Positions 44,418 through 53,066 of a DNA stretch of 64,000 bases are shown here, piece after piece. A program made the translations under genes and the position numbers. Every line of letters starts with the position of its first letter. The stretch's first letter is position 1. This DNA is from Salipiger abyssi (GTDB lineage: Bacteria; Pseudomonadota; Alphaproteobacteria; Rhodobacterales; Rhodobacteraceae). The stretch lies in the NCBI RefSeq assembly GCF_017311415.1, contig NZ_JAEKIS010000019.1, positions 17,401 to 81,400 on the forward strand, read 5' to 3'. The notes beneath the pieces were generated by a model. The model was not told the DNA's origin and did not search any database. It saw only the letters and a program-made list of their open reading frames with translations.

Positions 44418-44843
44418 ATGCTCGACATTGCCGAGGTCGCGCGGCAGAGCGGCATTCCCGCCTCGACGCTGCGCTATTACGAGGAGCAGGGGCTGATCCG
44501 CTCCGCCGGGCGGCGGGGGCTGCGGCGGATCTTCGAGCCCGATGTGCTCACCCGGCTGTCGCTGATTTCGCTCGGGCAGATCGCCGGGTTCTCGCTGGCG
44601 GAGATCGCAGAGATCCTGCGCGATCACGAGGCGCCGGCGATTGCGCGCGAGCGGCTGCTCGACAAGGCCGATGCGCTGGATCTGCGCATCCGCGAACTGA
44701 CCGCGCTGCGCGACGGGCTACGCCATACCGCGCGCTGCACCGCGCCCAGCCACTTGGAATGTCCGAGCTTTCGCCGGCTGATGCGCGTGGCGCTCGCCCA
44801 TGCCGCGCGGCGCAGGCGGGCGGCGGCGAGGGCGGCGGATTAG
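44418..44843 (+). CDS. MerR-family transcription regulator
   Basis: 141 residues. N-terminal MerR helix-turn-helix (LDIAEVARQSGIPASTLRYYEEQGLIRSAGRRGLRR in parts), a coiled coil (DKADALDLRIRELTALRDGL) and a C-terminal RCTAPSHLECPSF with two cysteines eight residues apart. SoxR has a four-cysteine iron-sulfur loop; that is not present, so the signal could be a metal or a small molecule. The start at 44418 fits the domain; longer frames upstream run over the DUF2938 gene. Confidence 0.9.
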   Translation: MLDIAEVARQSGIPASTLRYYEEQGLIRSAGRRGLRRIFEPDVLTRLSLISLGQIAGFSLAEIAEILRDHEAPAIARERLLDKADALDLRIRELTALRDGLRHTARCTAPSHLECPSFRRLMRVALAHAARRRRAAARAAD

Positions 44844-44849
44844 GTCCGC

Positions 44850-45437
44850 TCAGCCCACCTGGGTCTTGCCGCGCCGGTCGCCGCGCAGCGCCGCATAAAG
44901 CACATGGGTGCGCCAGCGCCCGTTGATCTGGAGATAGCTCTGCGCCACGCCCTCGTATTTGAAGCCCGAGCGCTCCAGCAGCCCGCGCGAGGCGACATTC
45001 TCCGGCAGGCAGGCGGCCTCGATCCGGCTCAGGTCGAGCCGTTCGAAAGCGTGATGCACCAGTGCCGCAATGGTCTCGCGCATATAGCCCTGGCGCGCAT
45101 AGGGCTGGCCGGTCCAGTAGCCCAGCACCCCCGATTGCGCCGGGCCGCGGCGGATATTGTCGAGTGTGATGGCGCCCAGGAGCTGCTCGTCCTCGCGGCG
45201 GAAGATGAAGAGCGGTATGGCCGTGCCGCCGGCGATGGAGCGATTGGCCCAGTAGACCCGGTTGGTAAAGGCGCGACGGGTGAGGTGATCGGGCGCCCAG
45301 GAGGGCTCCCACGGTGTCAGGTAGCCGCGGCTCTCCACGCGCAGCGTCACCCAGTTGGTGAAATCGCCGTGCTGCGGCGGGCGCAGCACCAGCCGCTCGG
45401 TGTCGAGCCGGAGCTTGCGCCGCCTCGCCAGCATCAC
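44850..45437 (-). CDS. GNAT-family N-acetyltransferase (RimJ/RimL type)
   Basis: 195 residues. LDTERLVLRPPQHGDF at the start, LLGAITLDNIRRG, the acetyl-CoA loop GYWTGQPYARQGYMRETI, and ENVASRGLLERSGFKYEG, all typical of RimJ/RimL-like enzymes that acetylate protein N termini. Its start overlaps the stop of the M16 peptidase by 4 bases, so it is the last gene of the surf1-thrC-M16-GNAT operon. Confidence 0.92.
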   Translation of the reverse strand: MMLARRRKLRLDTERLVLRPPQHGDFTNWVTLRVESRGYLTPWEPSWAPDHLTRRAFTNRVYWANRSIAGGTAIPLFIFRREDEQLLGAITLDNIRRGPAQSGVLGYWTGQPYARQGYMRETIAALVHHAFERLDLSRIEAACLPENVASRGLLERSGFKYEGVAQSYLQINGRWRTHVLYAALRGDRRGKTQVG

Positions 45438-46696
45438 GCCGCCCGGCGGGCCTGCAACGCCTCCAGCCCCGGGGCGCCGCTGACCGGCCCGTAAAGCGCC
45501 AGCGCCGCCGGGGCGCGCGCCGCCATGTCTTCGGCAAAGAGCCGCACGTCGCCGGTGGTGACGTTGTCGATCCGCGCCACGGTTTCCTCGATGGGCGGCA
45601 CCTTGCCCCAGATCTGCACCATGCGCGCCATGCGCTCGGCGCGGGAAGACGAGCTTTCCAGCCCCATCAGCAGCCCGGCCTTCATCTGGGCGCGGGCACG
45701 GGCGATTTCCTCGGGGCTGAGATCCTCGGCGGCGCGCTTCATCTCGTCGATGGTCAGCCCCGCCAGCGCGGCCAGTTCCTCGCCGCTGGTGCCGGCATAG
45801 ATCGTGGTCAGCCCGGTATCCGCATAGGCGCCGGTCTGTGCGAAGATTGTGTAGCAGAGCCCGCGCTTCTCGCGGATCTCCTGGAAGAGGCGCGAGGACA
45901 TGCCGCCGCCGAGCGCGATGGCATAGATCTGTGCGGTGTAGAAGCCCGGATCGCGATAGCCCGGCCCGTCGAAGGCGAGGGCGAAATGCGCCTGTTCCAG
46001 CGCTTTCTCGTGGCGGGTCTCGCCGCCGATGAAGCGGGCGGGCTCGGGCGCGGCGGCACGGCGCGGCGCGAGATCGCCAAAGATCGCCTCGGCCTGTTCC
46101 ACCAGCGCCGCGTGATCGACGGCGCCTGCCGCCGACAGGATCATCTGATCCGGCCCGTAATGCTCGGTGACGAAGGTTTCGAGATCTTCGCGCCCGAAGC
46201 CGCGCACATTGGCCGCCTCGCCGAGGATCGTGCGCCCCAGCGGCTGGCCCTGATAGGCGCGCTCCTGCAACCAGTCGAAGATCACGTCGTCGGGGGTATC
46301 CAGCGCCTGGCCGATCTCCTGAAGGATCACATGGCGCTCGGTCTCGATCTCGCGCCCGTCGAACACCGGGTTGAGCAGGATGTCGGAGATCACGTCCATC
46401 GCCAGCCTGGTGTCGTTCTCAAGCACGCGGGCGTAATAGGCGGTCACCTCGCGCGAGGTATAGGCGTTGATATAGCCGCCGACATCCTCGATGGCCTCGG
46501 CGATCTGCAAGGCGCTGCGGGTCTTGGTGCCCTTGAAGGCCATATGTTCGAGGAAATGCGCGACGCCGTTCTGTTCGAGCCGCTCGTTGCGACCACCGGC
46601 GGTGACCCAGATGCCGAGCGAGGCCGATTGCAGCCCGTCCATCGGCTCGGAGACGATGCGCAGGCCATTCTTGAGGGTGGTGAGTTCTACGGTCAC
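45434..46696 (-). CDS. M16-family zinc peptidase (processing-peptidase-like)
   Basis: 420 residues. The inverted zinc motif HFLEH (47-51) with a distant Glu in the region ETERHVILQEIGQALDTPDDVIFD (in parts), and the second-half GLCYTIFAQTGAYADTG substrate-binding region. Relatives include mitochondrial processing peptidase beta. It lacks a signal peptide, so is probably cytoplasmic. Overlaps the thrC stop by 4 bases. Confidence 0.94.
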   Translation of the reverse strand: MTVELTTLKNGLRIVSEPMDGLQSASLGIWVTAGGRNERLEQNGVAHFLEHMAFKGTKTRSALQIAEAIEDVGGYINAYTSREVTAYYARVLENDTRLAMDVISDILLNPVFDGREIETERHVILQEIGQALDTPDDVIFDWLQERAYQGQPLGRTILGEAANVRGFGREDLETFVTEHYGPDQMILSAAGAVDHAALVEQAEAIFGDLAPRRAAAPEPARFIGGETRHEKALEQAHFALAFDGPGYRDPGFYTAQIYAIALGGGMSSRLFQEIREKRGLCYTIFAQTGAYADTGLTTIYAGTSGEELAALAGLTIDEMKRAAEDLSPEEIARARAQMKAGLLMGLESSSSRAERMARMVQIWGKVPPIEETVARIDNVTTGDVRLFAEDMAARAPAALALYGPVSGAPGLEALQARRAA

Positions 46697-48081
46697 TTGG
46701 CAAGACGCTCCCGGATGAGGGTTTCCAGCGCGCCGAGATCGTTGGCGACGCGGGTGACGCGCTCGGGGCGGTCGAAGAGATCGGCCATGCGCTCGGGCAG
46801 GGGCGGGCGGATGCCGCTGGCTTTTTCCACCGCGTCGGGGAATTTCGCCGGATGCGCGGTGGCCAGCGTGATCATCGGGGTGTCGGGCACCCGGTGCTCC
46901 TCGGCCACCTTCACGCCGATGGCGGAATGCGGGCAGAGCAGCTCGCCCATGGAGGCATGCGCCTTGGCGATGGTGGCGAGCGTTTCCTCTTCCGAGGCGC
47001 GGCCACTCTCGAAATGCTCGCGCAGGGCCTGCAACGCGCCCTGGCTGACGTTGAAGCCGCCGTCTTTCAGCTCGTCCATGAGCTGCGCCACCGCATTGCC
47101 GTCGCGCCCGTAAGCGTCGAAGAGGGCGCGTTCGAAATTCGAGCTGACCTGAATGTCCATGCTGGGGCTGATCGAGGGGAAGACTTCGCCCTTGGCATAA
47201 GAGCCCGATGAGAGGCAGCGGTGCAGGATGTCGTTCTGGTTCGTGGCGACCACCAGCCGGTCGATGGGCAGGCCCATCTTCTTGGCGATATAGCCGGCGA
47301 AAATGTCGCCGAAATTGCCGGTCGGCACGGTGAAGCTGACCTTGCGGTCGGGCGCGCCCAGCGACACGGCGGCAGAGAAGTAATAGACCACCTGCGCCAG
47401 CACCCGCGCCCAGTTGATCGAGTTCACGCCTGCCAGCCGCACCTCGTCGCGGAAGGCGAAATCGTTGAACATGTCCTTGAGTTTGGCCTGGCAGTCGTCG
47501 AAATGCCCGTCGAGCGCCAGCGCGTGCACATTGGCCTCGGGCGGCGTGGTCATCTGGCGCCGCTGCACCTCCGAGACGCGGCCATGCGGGAAGAGGATGA
47601 ACACATCCACCGCGTCCAGCCCCTTGAAGGCCTCGATGGCCGCCGAGCCGGTATCGCCGGAGGTGGCGCCGACGATGGTCACCCGCTCGCCGCGCCGGGT
47701 GAGGGCCTCTTCGAAGAGCTGCCCGATGAGCTGCATGGCGAAATCCTTGAACGCCAGCGTCGGGCCGTGGAACAGCTCCAGCAGGAAATGCCCCGGCGCC
47801 AGCTGCACCAAAGGCGCGCGGGCGTTGTGGCCAAAGCCCGCATAGGCCCTGGCGATCAGATCGCCGAAGGTCTCGTCGGAAAAGCTGTCGCCGACAAAGG
47901 GCCGCATCACGCGAAACGCGGTCTCCTCATAGCTCAGCCCGTGCAGGGCGCGGATATCGTCTTTGGACATCTCGGGCACGGTCTCGGGCACGTAGAGCCC
48001 GCCGTCGCGGGCCAGCCCGGACAGCATCGCTTCTTCGAAGCTCAGCGACGGCGCCTGGCCGCGGGTGGAGATGTAGCGCAT
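46693..48081 (-). CDS. thrC: Threonine synthase
   Basis: 462 residues of the long (fungal/gamma type) class. MRYISTRGQAPSLSFEEAMLSGLARDGGLYVPE (in parts), PLP-binding Lys112 in HGPTLAFKDFAMQ, and SGDTGSAAIEAFKG. Converts O-phosphohomoserine to threonine. The common neighbour order surf1-thrC-M16 peptidase-GNAT is conserved in Rhodobacterales as I recall. Confidence 0.97.
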   Translation of the reverse strand: MRYISTRGQAPSLSFEEAMLSGLARDGGLYVPETVPEMSKDDIRALHGLSYEETAFRVMRPFVGDSFSDETFGDLIARAYAGFGHNARAPLVQLAPGHFLLELFHGPTLAFKDFAMQLIGQLFEEALTRRGERVTIVGATSGDTGSAAIEAFKGLDAVDVFILFPHGRVSEVQRRQMTTPPEANVHALALDGHFDDCQAKLKDMFNDFAFRDEVRLAGVNSINWARVLAQVVYYFSAAVSLGAPDRKVSFTVPTGNFGDIFAGYIAKKMGLPIDRLVVATNQNDILHRCLSSGSYAKGEVFPSISPSMDIQVSSNFERALFDAYGRDGNAVAQLMDELKDGGFNVSQGALQALREHFESGRASEEETLATIAKAHASMGELLCPHSAIGVKVAEEHRVPDTPMITLATAHPAKFPDAVEKASGIRPPLPERMADLFDRPERVTRVANDLGALETLIRERLAK

Positions 48082-48759
48082 TCAGGTCTCTCCGGTCTTT
48101 CTCTGCCGCGCGATGTAATAGGCGGTCATGATCAGCCACACCACGGCCAGCGAGAACCAGGTGATGGCATATTGCAGGTGATCGTTCGGGATGCCGCTGG
48201 TGTCCACCGGCAGCGGGTCGATCTCGGGATCTTTCGGATCGGTGGCGCGCGCGATGACCAGCAGCGGCTCGGTGCCCAGCTCTTCGGCCATGGCGCCGAT
48301 ATCGCGGGCGAACCAGATATTCGCGGCAACGTCGTTCTCGGGCGTCGCGGAATTGCGGTCGTCGGGCCAGTGCAGATTGCCCTGCACCTCCGCCGGGCCG
48401 GTGCGGCGCGGGGTGTCCTTGAATTCGTCGCGGGTAAAGCCGCGGTCGAGCAGGATCAGCCGGTCGTCTTCGGTGAGGAAGGGCGAGACGATGCGGTAGC
48501 CGGCGCCGATCTGTTTCTGGCTGACCAGCACGCGGATCTCTCCGGGCAGGATCTCTCCGCTGAGCTCCACCGGCTGATAGCGTTGCTCTCCGGGAGAGAT
48601 CATCACCGGCAGCGGTTCGGGATCGCCGGAAATCCGCGCCTCGATCTCGGCCAGCACGCCCTGTTTCCACTCCAGCCGCTGCATCTGCCAGATGCCGAGC
48701 CAGACAAGAATGCCGGCGCCGATGAGTCCGAAAAGCAGGGGGGCGATGAAACGGGTCAC
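48082..48759 (-). CDS. SURF1-family cytochrome oxidase assembly protein
   Basis: 225 residues. One membrane segment at each end (LLFGLIGAGILVWLGIWQMQRLEWK; ITWFSLAVVWLIMTAYYIARQRK in parts), with the SURF1 patterns GIWQMQRLEWK and LLDRGFTRDEF. Helps heme insertion into subunit I of cytochrome c oxidase. The stop touches the thrC start. Cytochrome oxidase genes, often upstream, are not in the window. Confidence 0.93.
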   Translation of the reverse strand: MTRFIAPLLFGLIGAGILVWLGIWQMQRLEWKQGVLAEIEARISGDPEPLPVMISPGEQRYQPVELSGEILPGEIRVLVSQKQIGAGYRIVSPFLTEDDRLILLDRGFTRDEFKDTPRRTGPAEVQGNLHWPDDRNSATPENDVAANIWFARDIGAMAEELGTEPLLVIARATDPKDPEIDPLPVDTSGIPNDHLQYAITWFSLAVVWLIMTAYYIARQRKTGET

Positions 48760-48861
48760 GCGGGCTCCGCAGGGGTGAATGTGACGCCTGCTTTATCGCG
48801 GGGATGCGGGGGGTATCAAGGCGCGAATGCCCTGCGGCACCCGCGCCCTTGGTGTTTTGGA

Positions 48862-48888
48862 CAAAACCGGACCGGTGTGCCGGTCCGG
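48862..48888 (-). terminator. Terminator after dsbA-like gene
   Basis: CCGGACCGG (48867-48875), TGTG, CCGGTCCGG (48880-48888); read on the minus strand it runs into TTTTG. It ends the dsbA transcript ahead of surf1. Confidence 0.75.
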
Positions 48889-48898
48889 CAGGGCGGTC

Positions 48899-49555
48899 TT
48901 ATTCCGCCGCCGCGACGCGCTCGTCGAGGATCTCGGCGAATTTGGAATAGGACATGTTGGTGTAGAGCTCGCCGTCGATCACGAAGGACGGGGTGGAGTT
49001 GAACCCGTCTTTCTCGACATTGGCCTGATACCAGGTCACCAGAGCCTTGAGCTGTTCGCCGTCGCTCATGCAGGCGTCGAGCGCATCGTTCTCAATGCCC
49101 GCGAGACGACCGATCTTGCGCAGTGCGTCGGCGACCTCGGCCTCGCTGCCCTTGCGTGCCCAGTCGTCCTGGCCGCTATAGATCATGTCGACGATGCCGA
49201 AATATTTCATCTCGCCGCCGCAGCGCGCCATCAGCGAGGCCCACATGTCGAACTTGTTGAAATAGGCCTCGCGGAAGGTGAACTTCACCTTGCCGGTATC
49301 GACATAGTTTTCCTTGATCTGCGGGAACACGGTCTCTTCGAAGGCGGCGCAGTGCGGGCAGGTGAACGAGCCGTATTCGATCACCTCGACCGGCGCGTCG
49401 GGATCGCCGAGGGTCATATCGGTGACCGTGACCTCCTCTGCGGCCTCCTGCGCGCTGGCGGCGCCGGGCAGGGTCGTGCCGCCCGGGACGGCGAGCCAGG
49501 AGCCGCCGGCGGAAAGAACGGCCGCGAGCGCGGCGGTGGTCAGGATACGCTTCAT
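48899..49555 (-). CDS. DsbA-family periplasmic thiol-disulfide oxidoreductase
   Basis: 218 residues. Signal peptide (MKRILTTAALAAVLSAGGSW), thioredoxin fold with the active site Cys66-Pro-His-Cys69 (GSFTCPHCAAF), helical insertion, and cis-Pro region FNSTPSFVIDGE. Introduces disulfides into exported proteins. Resembles the DsbA/'DSBA-like thioredoxin' group common in alphaproteobacteria. Follows the dciA gene. Confidence 0.94.
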   Translation of the reverse strand: MKRILTTAALAAVLSAGGSWLAVPGGTTLPGAASAQEAAEEVTVTDMTLGDPDAPVEVIEYGSFTCPHCAAFEETVFPQIKENYVDTGKVKFTFREAYFNKFDMWASLMARCGGEMKYFGIVDMIYSGQDDWARKGSEAEVADALRKIGRLAGIENDALDACMSDGEQLKALVTWYQANVEKDGFNSTPSFVIDGELYTNMSYSKFAEILDERVAAAE

Positions 49556-49596
49556 CTGTTTTCCTTCTTGTCTTCGCTCGCCCGCGCGGCGGGCCG

Positions 49597-50103
49597 TCAG
49601 CGTTGCGATTTGGTTATCACGTTTGCGCCCAGCCGTTCGAGCGCCTGGCGCAGCCCCTCGTCGGTCACGCCTTCGGTGGCGTTATGCGCCTCGGCGACGA
49701 TTTCCGGCGTGGGGGCGGGTTTGGCGTTTGGCTTGGCGCGATGCTCGAAGGCGACGCGGCCCTCGGCAAAGCCGGTGGCGGCGGTCTGGGTGACGCGGAT
49801 GCGGGCGATGGCGTTATAGCCATAGATCGCGTTGACCCGCTCGCGCAGCTCTTCCTTGCGCATCTCCAGCAGCGGCGCGTTGGCGCCGGTGGTCAGCAGC
49901 GTCAGCGTCGCACCGAGGCTGCCGCGGCCATAGCCGATCTCCACCGGGCGCGAGATCGCGGCCATCTCGGCCCCGGCGATTTCTTCCCAATGGGTGAGCA
50001 CACGGGATTGCGCAAAGCCGCGGCTTTCGCTGGCGCGGCGGATGTTCTGTTTCAGAAGCCCCCCGGTCTGGGCAAAGCCGTAGGTCGTGCTGCGCCGTTT
50101 CAT
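49597..50103 (-). CDS. dciA: DciA-family DnaB loading protein (DUF721)
   Basis: 168 residues. The DUF721 domain is seen as LLKQNIRRASESRGFAQSRVLTHWEEIAGAEMAAISRPVEI (in parts) and LGATLTLLTTGANAPLLEMRKEELRERVNAIYGYNAIARIRVTQT (in parts). DciA is the ancestral loader of the replicative helicase in bacteria without DnaC/DnaI. Divergent from mutY. Confidence 0.9.
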   Translation of the reverse strand: MKRRSTTYGFAQTGGLLKQNIRRASESRGFAQSRVLTHWEEIAGAEMAAISRPVEIGYGRGSLGATLTLLTTGANAPLLEMRKEELRERVNAIYGYNAIARIRVTQTAATGFAEGRVAFEHRAKPNAKPAPTPEIVAEAHNATEGVTDEGLRQALERLGANVITKSQR

Positions 50104-50178
50104 CTTGAATCCCTCTCTGTGGCGCTATTCTAGTGGGCGCGCCTGCGGGCGCCAGCCCGGAATCATCCAATCAAGGGA

Positions 50179-51234
50179 ATGTCAGATTTGCGTGAAACCG
50201 CCCGCGCCACGGATTTGCTCGACTGGTACGACCGCCACGCAAGGGATCTGCCCTGGCGGGTCGGACCGCGCGCCCGCGCGGCGGGGATGCGCCCCGATCC
50301 CTATCGTGTCTGGCTTTCGGAGATCATGCTGCAACAGACCACCGTGCCGGCGGTCAAACCCTATTTCGAGGCCTTTACCGCGCGCTGGCCGACGGTCTCG
50401 GATCTGGCGGCGGCGGCGGATGCGGATGTCATGGCCGCCTGGGCCGGGCTCGGCTATTACGCCCGCGCCCGCAACCTGCTGAAATGCGCCCGCGCCGTGG
50501 CCGAAGAGCATGGCGGGGTGTTCCCCGACAGCTACGAGGGGCTGCTGGGCCTGCCGGGCATCGGCCCCTATACGGCGGGCGCCATCGCGGCCATCGCCTT
50601 CGACCTGCCGGCCACGGTGGTGGACGGCAATGTCGAGCGTGTCATGGCACGGCTGCATGACGAGCACACGCCGCTGCCGCAGGCCAAGCCGGTGCTGACC
50701 GACATGGCCGCCGCGCTGACACCGCAGCAACGGCCCGGCGATTATGCGCAGGCGGTGATGGATCTCGGCGCCACGATCTGCTCGCCGCGCAACCCGGCCT
50801 GCGGGCTCTGCCCGTGGCGGCCTTCCTGCGCCGCCTGGGAGGCGGGCACCGCGGCGGAACTGCCGAAGAAGGCGCCGAAGAAGCGCAAGCCCACGCGGCT
50901 CGGCATCGCCTATCTGGTGCGTCGGGTGGATGGCGCCTGGCTGCTCGAACGCCGGCCGGACAAGGGGCTGCTCGGCGGCATGCTGGGCTGGCCCGGCAGC
51001 GAGTGGAACGAGGCGCCCGGGGAGGCGCCGCCGATCCGCGCCGAATGGAAGACGCTGCCCGGCGAGGCGCGCCACACCTTCACGCATTTCCACCTGCGCC
51101 TGACGGTCAAGACCGCGCTGGTGCCGATGGACCGCCCCGCGACGCGCGGCGCGTTCATCGAACTGGCGGAGTTCAGCCCCTCCGACCTGCCGACGGTGAT
51201 GCGCAAGGCTTACGATCTGGCGCGCGGAAGCTGA
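50179..51234 (+). CDS. mutY: A/G-specific adenine glycosylase
   Basis: 351 residues. HhH-GPD domain with catalytic Glu48 (SEIMLQQTTV) and Asp149 (VVDGNVERV), helix-hairpin-helix LLGLPGIGPYTAGAI, iron-sulfur cysteines 201, 208, 211 and 217 in the usual C-X6-C-X2-C-X5-C spacing, and a C-terminal NUDIX-like domain (LLERRPDKGLLGGMLGWPGSEW, HTFTHFHLRLTV) that reads 8-oxoG. Removes adenine opposite 8-oxoguanine. Confidence 0.97.
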   Translation: MSDLRETARATDLLDWYDRHARDLPWRVGPRARAAGMRPDPYRVWLSEIMLQQTTVPAVKPYFEAFTARWPTVSDLAAAADADVMAAWAGLGYYARARNLLKCARAVAEEHGGVFPDSYEGLLGLPGIGPYTAGAIAAIAFDLPATVVDGNVERVMARLHDEHTPLPQAKPVLTDMAAALTPQQRPGDYAQAVMDLGATICSPRNPACGLCPWRPSCAAWEAGTAAELPKKAPKKRKPTRLGIAYLVRRVDGAWLLERRPDKGLLGGMLGWPGSEWNEAPGEAPPIRAEWKTLPGEARHTFTHFHLRLTVKTALVPMDRPATRGAFIELAEFSPSDLPTVMRKAYDLARGS

Positions 51235-51351
51235 GCGCGGTTTTTCCGATTCAAAACCTCGGAAATGCGGCGGATCGTCTCGTGACGCGCTCCGGTCGCA
51301 GGAGTAAGCTCCCCCGGAACGCGCATCGGATCGCGCAAACGGAGACGGATC

Positions 51352-52494
51352 ATGATCTCTTCGGACAAGGTCGCCCGCGTCACCGCGGCGATGCCCTTCT
51401 GGCTCACCTATATCCTGCCGCCGCTGGTGATGCTGGGCGCGGTCAGGGGCGGGCTCTGGGTGCTGCTGCCGCCGCTCGCGACCTGGTATCTGTTCTCGGC
51501 GCTGGACGTGGCGCTGGGGCTCAACAAGGAAAGCGCCGATCCGCAGACCGAGGAAAGCCGGCTCTTCTGGTACCGGCTGGGGGTGATGCTCTGGGCGCCG
51601 GTGCAGTTCGTGACGCTTTATGCGCTGATCTGGTATCTCGGCCACAGCGATCACCTGAACGGCTGGGAGAAATTCGGGGTGATGTTCGGCACCGGGGTGA
51701 TGACCGGCACGGTGGGCATCGTCTATGCCCATGAGCTGCTGCATCAGTCGAACCGGCTGGAGCGCAACCTTGCCGACTGGCTGCTGGCGATGGTGCTCTA
51801 TTCGCATTTCCGCTCGGAGCACCTGCTGGTGCATCACGTCTGGGTCGGCACGCCGCGCGACGCGGTGACGGCGCGCTACAACGAGGGGTTCCACCGCTAT
51901 TATCCGCGGGTGCTGCGCGAATGCCCGGCCTCGGCCTTCCGCGCCGAGGCGGCCATGCTTGCGCGGCGCAAGCTGCCCTGGTGGCACCGGCGCAACCCGT
52001 TCTGGAAATACGCGGCCCTGCAACTGGCGATGCTGGCGCTGGCGGTGTTGCTGGCGGGCTGGTCGGGGCTTTTGTTCTTTGTCGTGCAGGCGGGGGTGGC
52101 GATCTGGCAGCTCGAGCTGACCAATTACGTGGAGCATTACGCGCTGACCCGGCGCCATCTGGGCGACGGCAGATACGAGCATGTGAAGCCGCATCACTCG
52201 TGGAACTCGGCGCATACGGCGACGAACTGGCTGCTGATCAATCTTCAGCGCCATTCCGATCACCATTACAAGCCCGACCGCCGCTTTCCGCTGTTGCAGA
52301 ATTACGAGGAACGCGAGGCGCCGCAGCTGCCCTATGGCTATCCGATCATGACCATGGCGGCGATGGTGCCGCCGCTCTGGCGCCGGATCATGAACCCGAA
52401 GGTCAGGGCCTGGCGCAAGGCCTGGTATCCCGACATCGAGGACTGGAAGCCCTACAATCGCGCCAGCACCCCGATGCCGCGCCGGGCGAGCTGA
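51352..52494 (+). CDS. alkB: AlkB-type integral-membrane alkane hydroxylase
   Basis: 380 residues with about six membrane segments and the di-iron histidine boxes HELLH (127-131), EHLLVHH (156-162), NYVEHY (258-263) and QRHSDHH (299-305), the last two being specific to the AlkB alkane 1-monooxygenase family. Hydroxylates the terminal carbon of alkanes and needs rubredoxin, which is not encoded nearby. The canonical EHxxGHH has Val in place of Gly, so the substrate may differ from classical AlkB. Alone between mutY and the nucleoside salvage genes. Confidence 0.9.
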   Translation: MISSDKVARVTAAMPFWLTYILPPLVMLGAVRGGLWVLLPPLATWYLFSALDVALGLNKESADPQTEESRLFWYRLGVMLWAPVQFVTLYALIWYLGHSDHLNGWEKFGVMFGTGVMTGTVGIVYAHELLHQSNRLERNLADWLLAMVLYSHFRSEHLLVHHVWVGTPRDAVTARYNEGFHRYYPRVLRECPASAFRAEAAMLARRKLPWWHRRNPFWKYAALQLAMLALAVLLAGWSGLLFFVVQAGVAIWQLELTNYVEHYALTRRHLGDGRYEHVKPHHSWNSAHTATNWLLINLQRHSDHHYKPDRRFPLLQNYEEREAPQLPYGYPIMTMAAMVPPLWRRIMNPKVRAWRKAWYPDIEDWKPYNRASTPMPRRAS

Positions 52495-52541
52495 GAGGCC
52501 GCGCGCTGCTCTGGGTGCCGTGCGGGCGGCGCGGTATATTT

Positions 52542-52564
52542 GGAGTATTTGGAGAAAGATGAAG
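52542..52564 (+). repeat. Dispersed GGAGTATTT...GAAAGATGAAG element, copy 3
   Basis: GGAGTATTTGGAGAAAGATG then AAG, in the gap between alkB and cdd. Confidence 0.65.
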
Positions 52565-52673
52565 GGGCGGGGCGGCGCCTCGCTCCTGCCGTGCGGGCAG
52601 GGGAATGCGGCCTTGCAATCAGGGCGTGGGCCTCGCAAACATGAGGCCCGGTTCCGGTTCAGGAGGCAGAGCG

Positions 52674-53066
52674 ATGGATCTTGAGAAAGCCGCGCGGGCG
52701 GTGCGCGAGAACGCCTATGTGCCCTATTCGCGCTTCAAGGTGGGGGCGGCGCTGCGCACGCCCTCGGGCGCGGTCTATGTCGGCTGCAATGTCGAGAACG
52801 TGGCCTATCCCGAAGGCACCTGCGCCGAGGCCGGCGCCATCGCCGCCATGATCGCCGCCGGCGAGACCGAGATCGCCGAGGCCTATGTGATCGCCGACAG
52901 CGCTCATCCGGTGCCGCCCTGCGGCGGCTGCCGGCAGAAGCTGGCGGAATTCGCGCGCTCGGAGGCGAAGGTGACGCTGGCCACGGTGGACGGGGCCGAG
53001 CTGGTTACGACGGTGGCCGAGCTGCTGCCCGGCGCCTTCGATCCGGGGCATATGGAGCGCGCATGA
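52674..53066 (+). CDS. cdd: Cytidine deaminase
   Basis: 130 residues, homotetrameric type. YVPYSRFKVGAAL, zinc and proton-shuttle motif in TCAEAGAIAAMI (Cys-Ala-Glu) and PCGGCRQKLAEF (two Cys). Deaminates cytidine and deoxycytidine to uridine forms. AGGAGG precedes the ATG at 52674, which is preferred over an ATG 23 codons upstream. First gene of the salvage operon; overlaps deoA. Confidence 0.97.
   Translation: MDLEKAARAVRENAYVPYSRFKVGAALRTPSGAVYVGCNVENVAYPEGTCAEAGAIAAMIAAGETEIAEAYVIADSAHPVPPCGGCRQKLAEFARSEAKVTLATVDGAELVTTVAELLPGAFDPGHMERA

Noticed and set aside
50182..52638. An 818-codon minus-strand frame opposite mutY and alkB
   Set aside because: Antisense shadow of two clear genes; composition dominated by Arg, His, Gln and Pro; no recognised domain.
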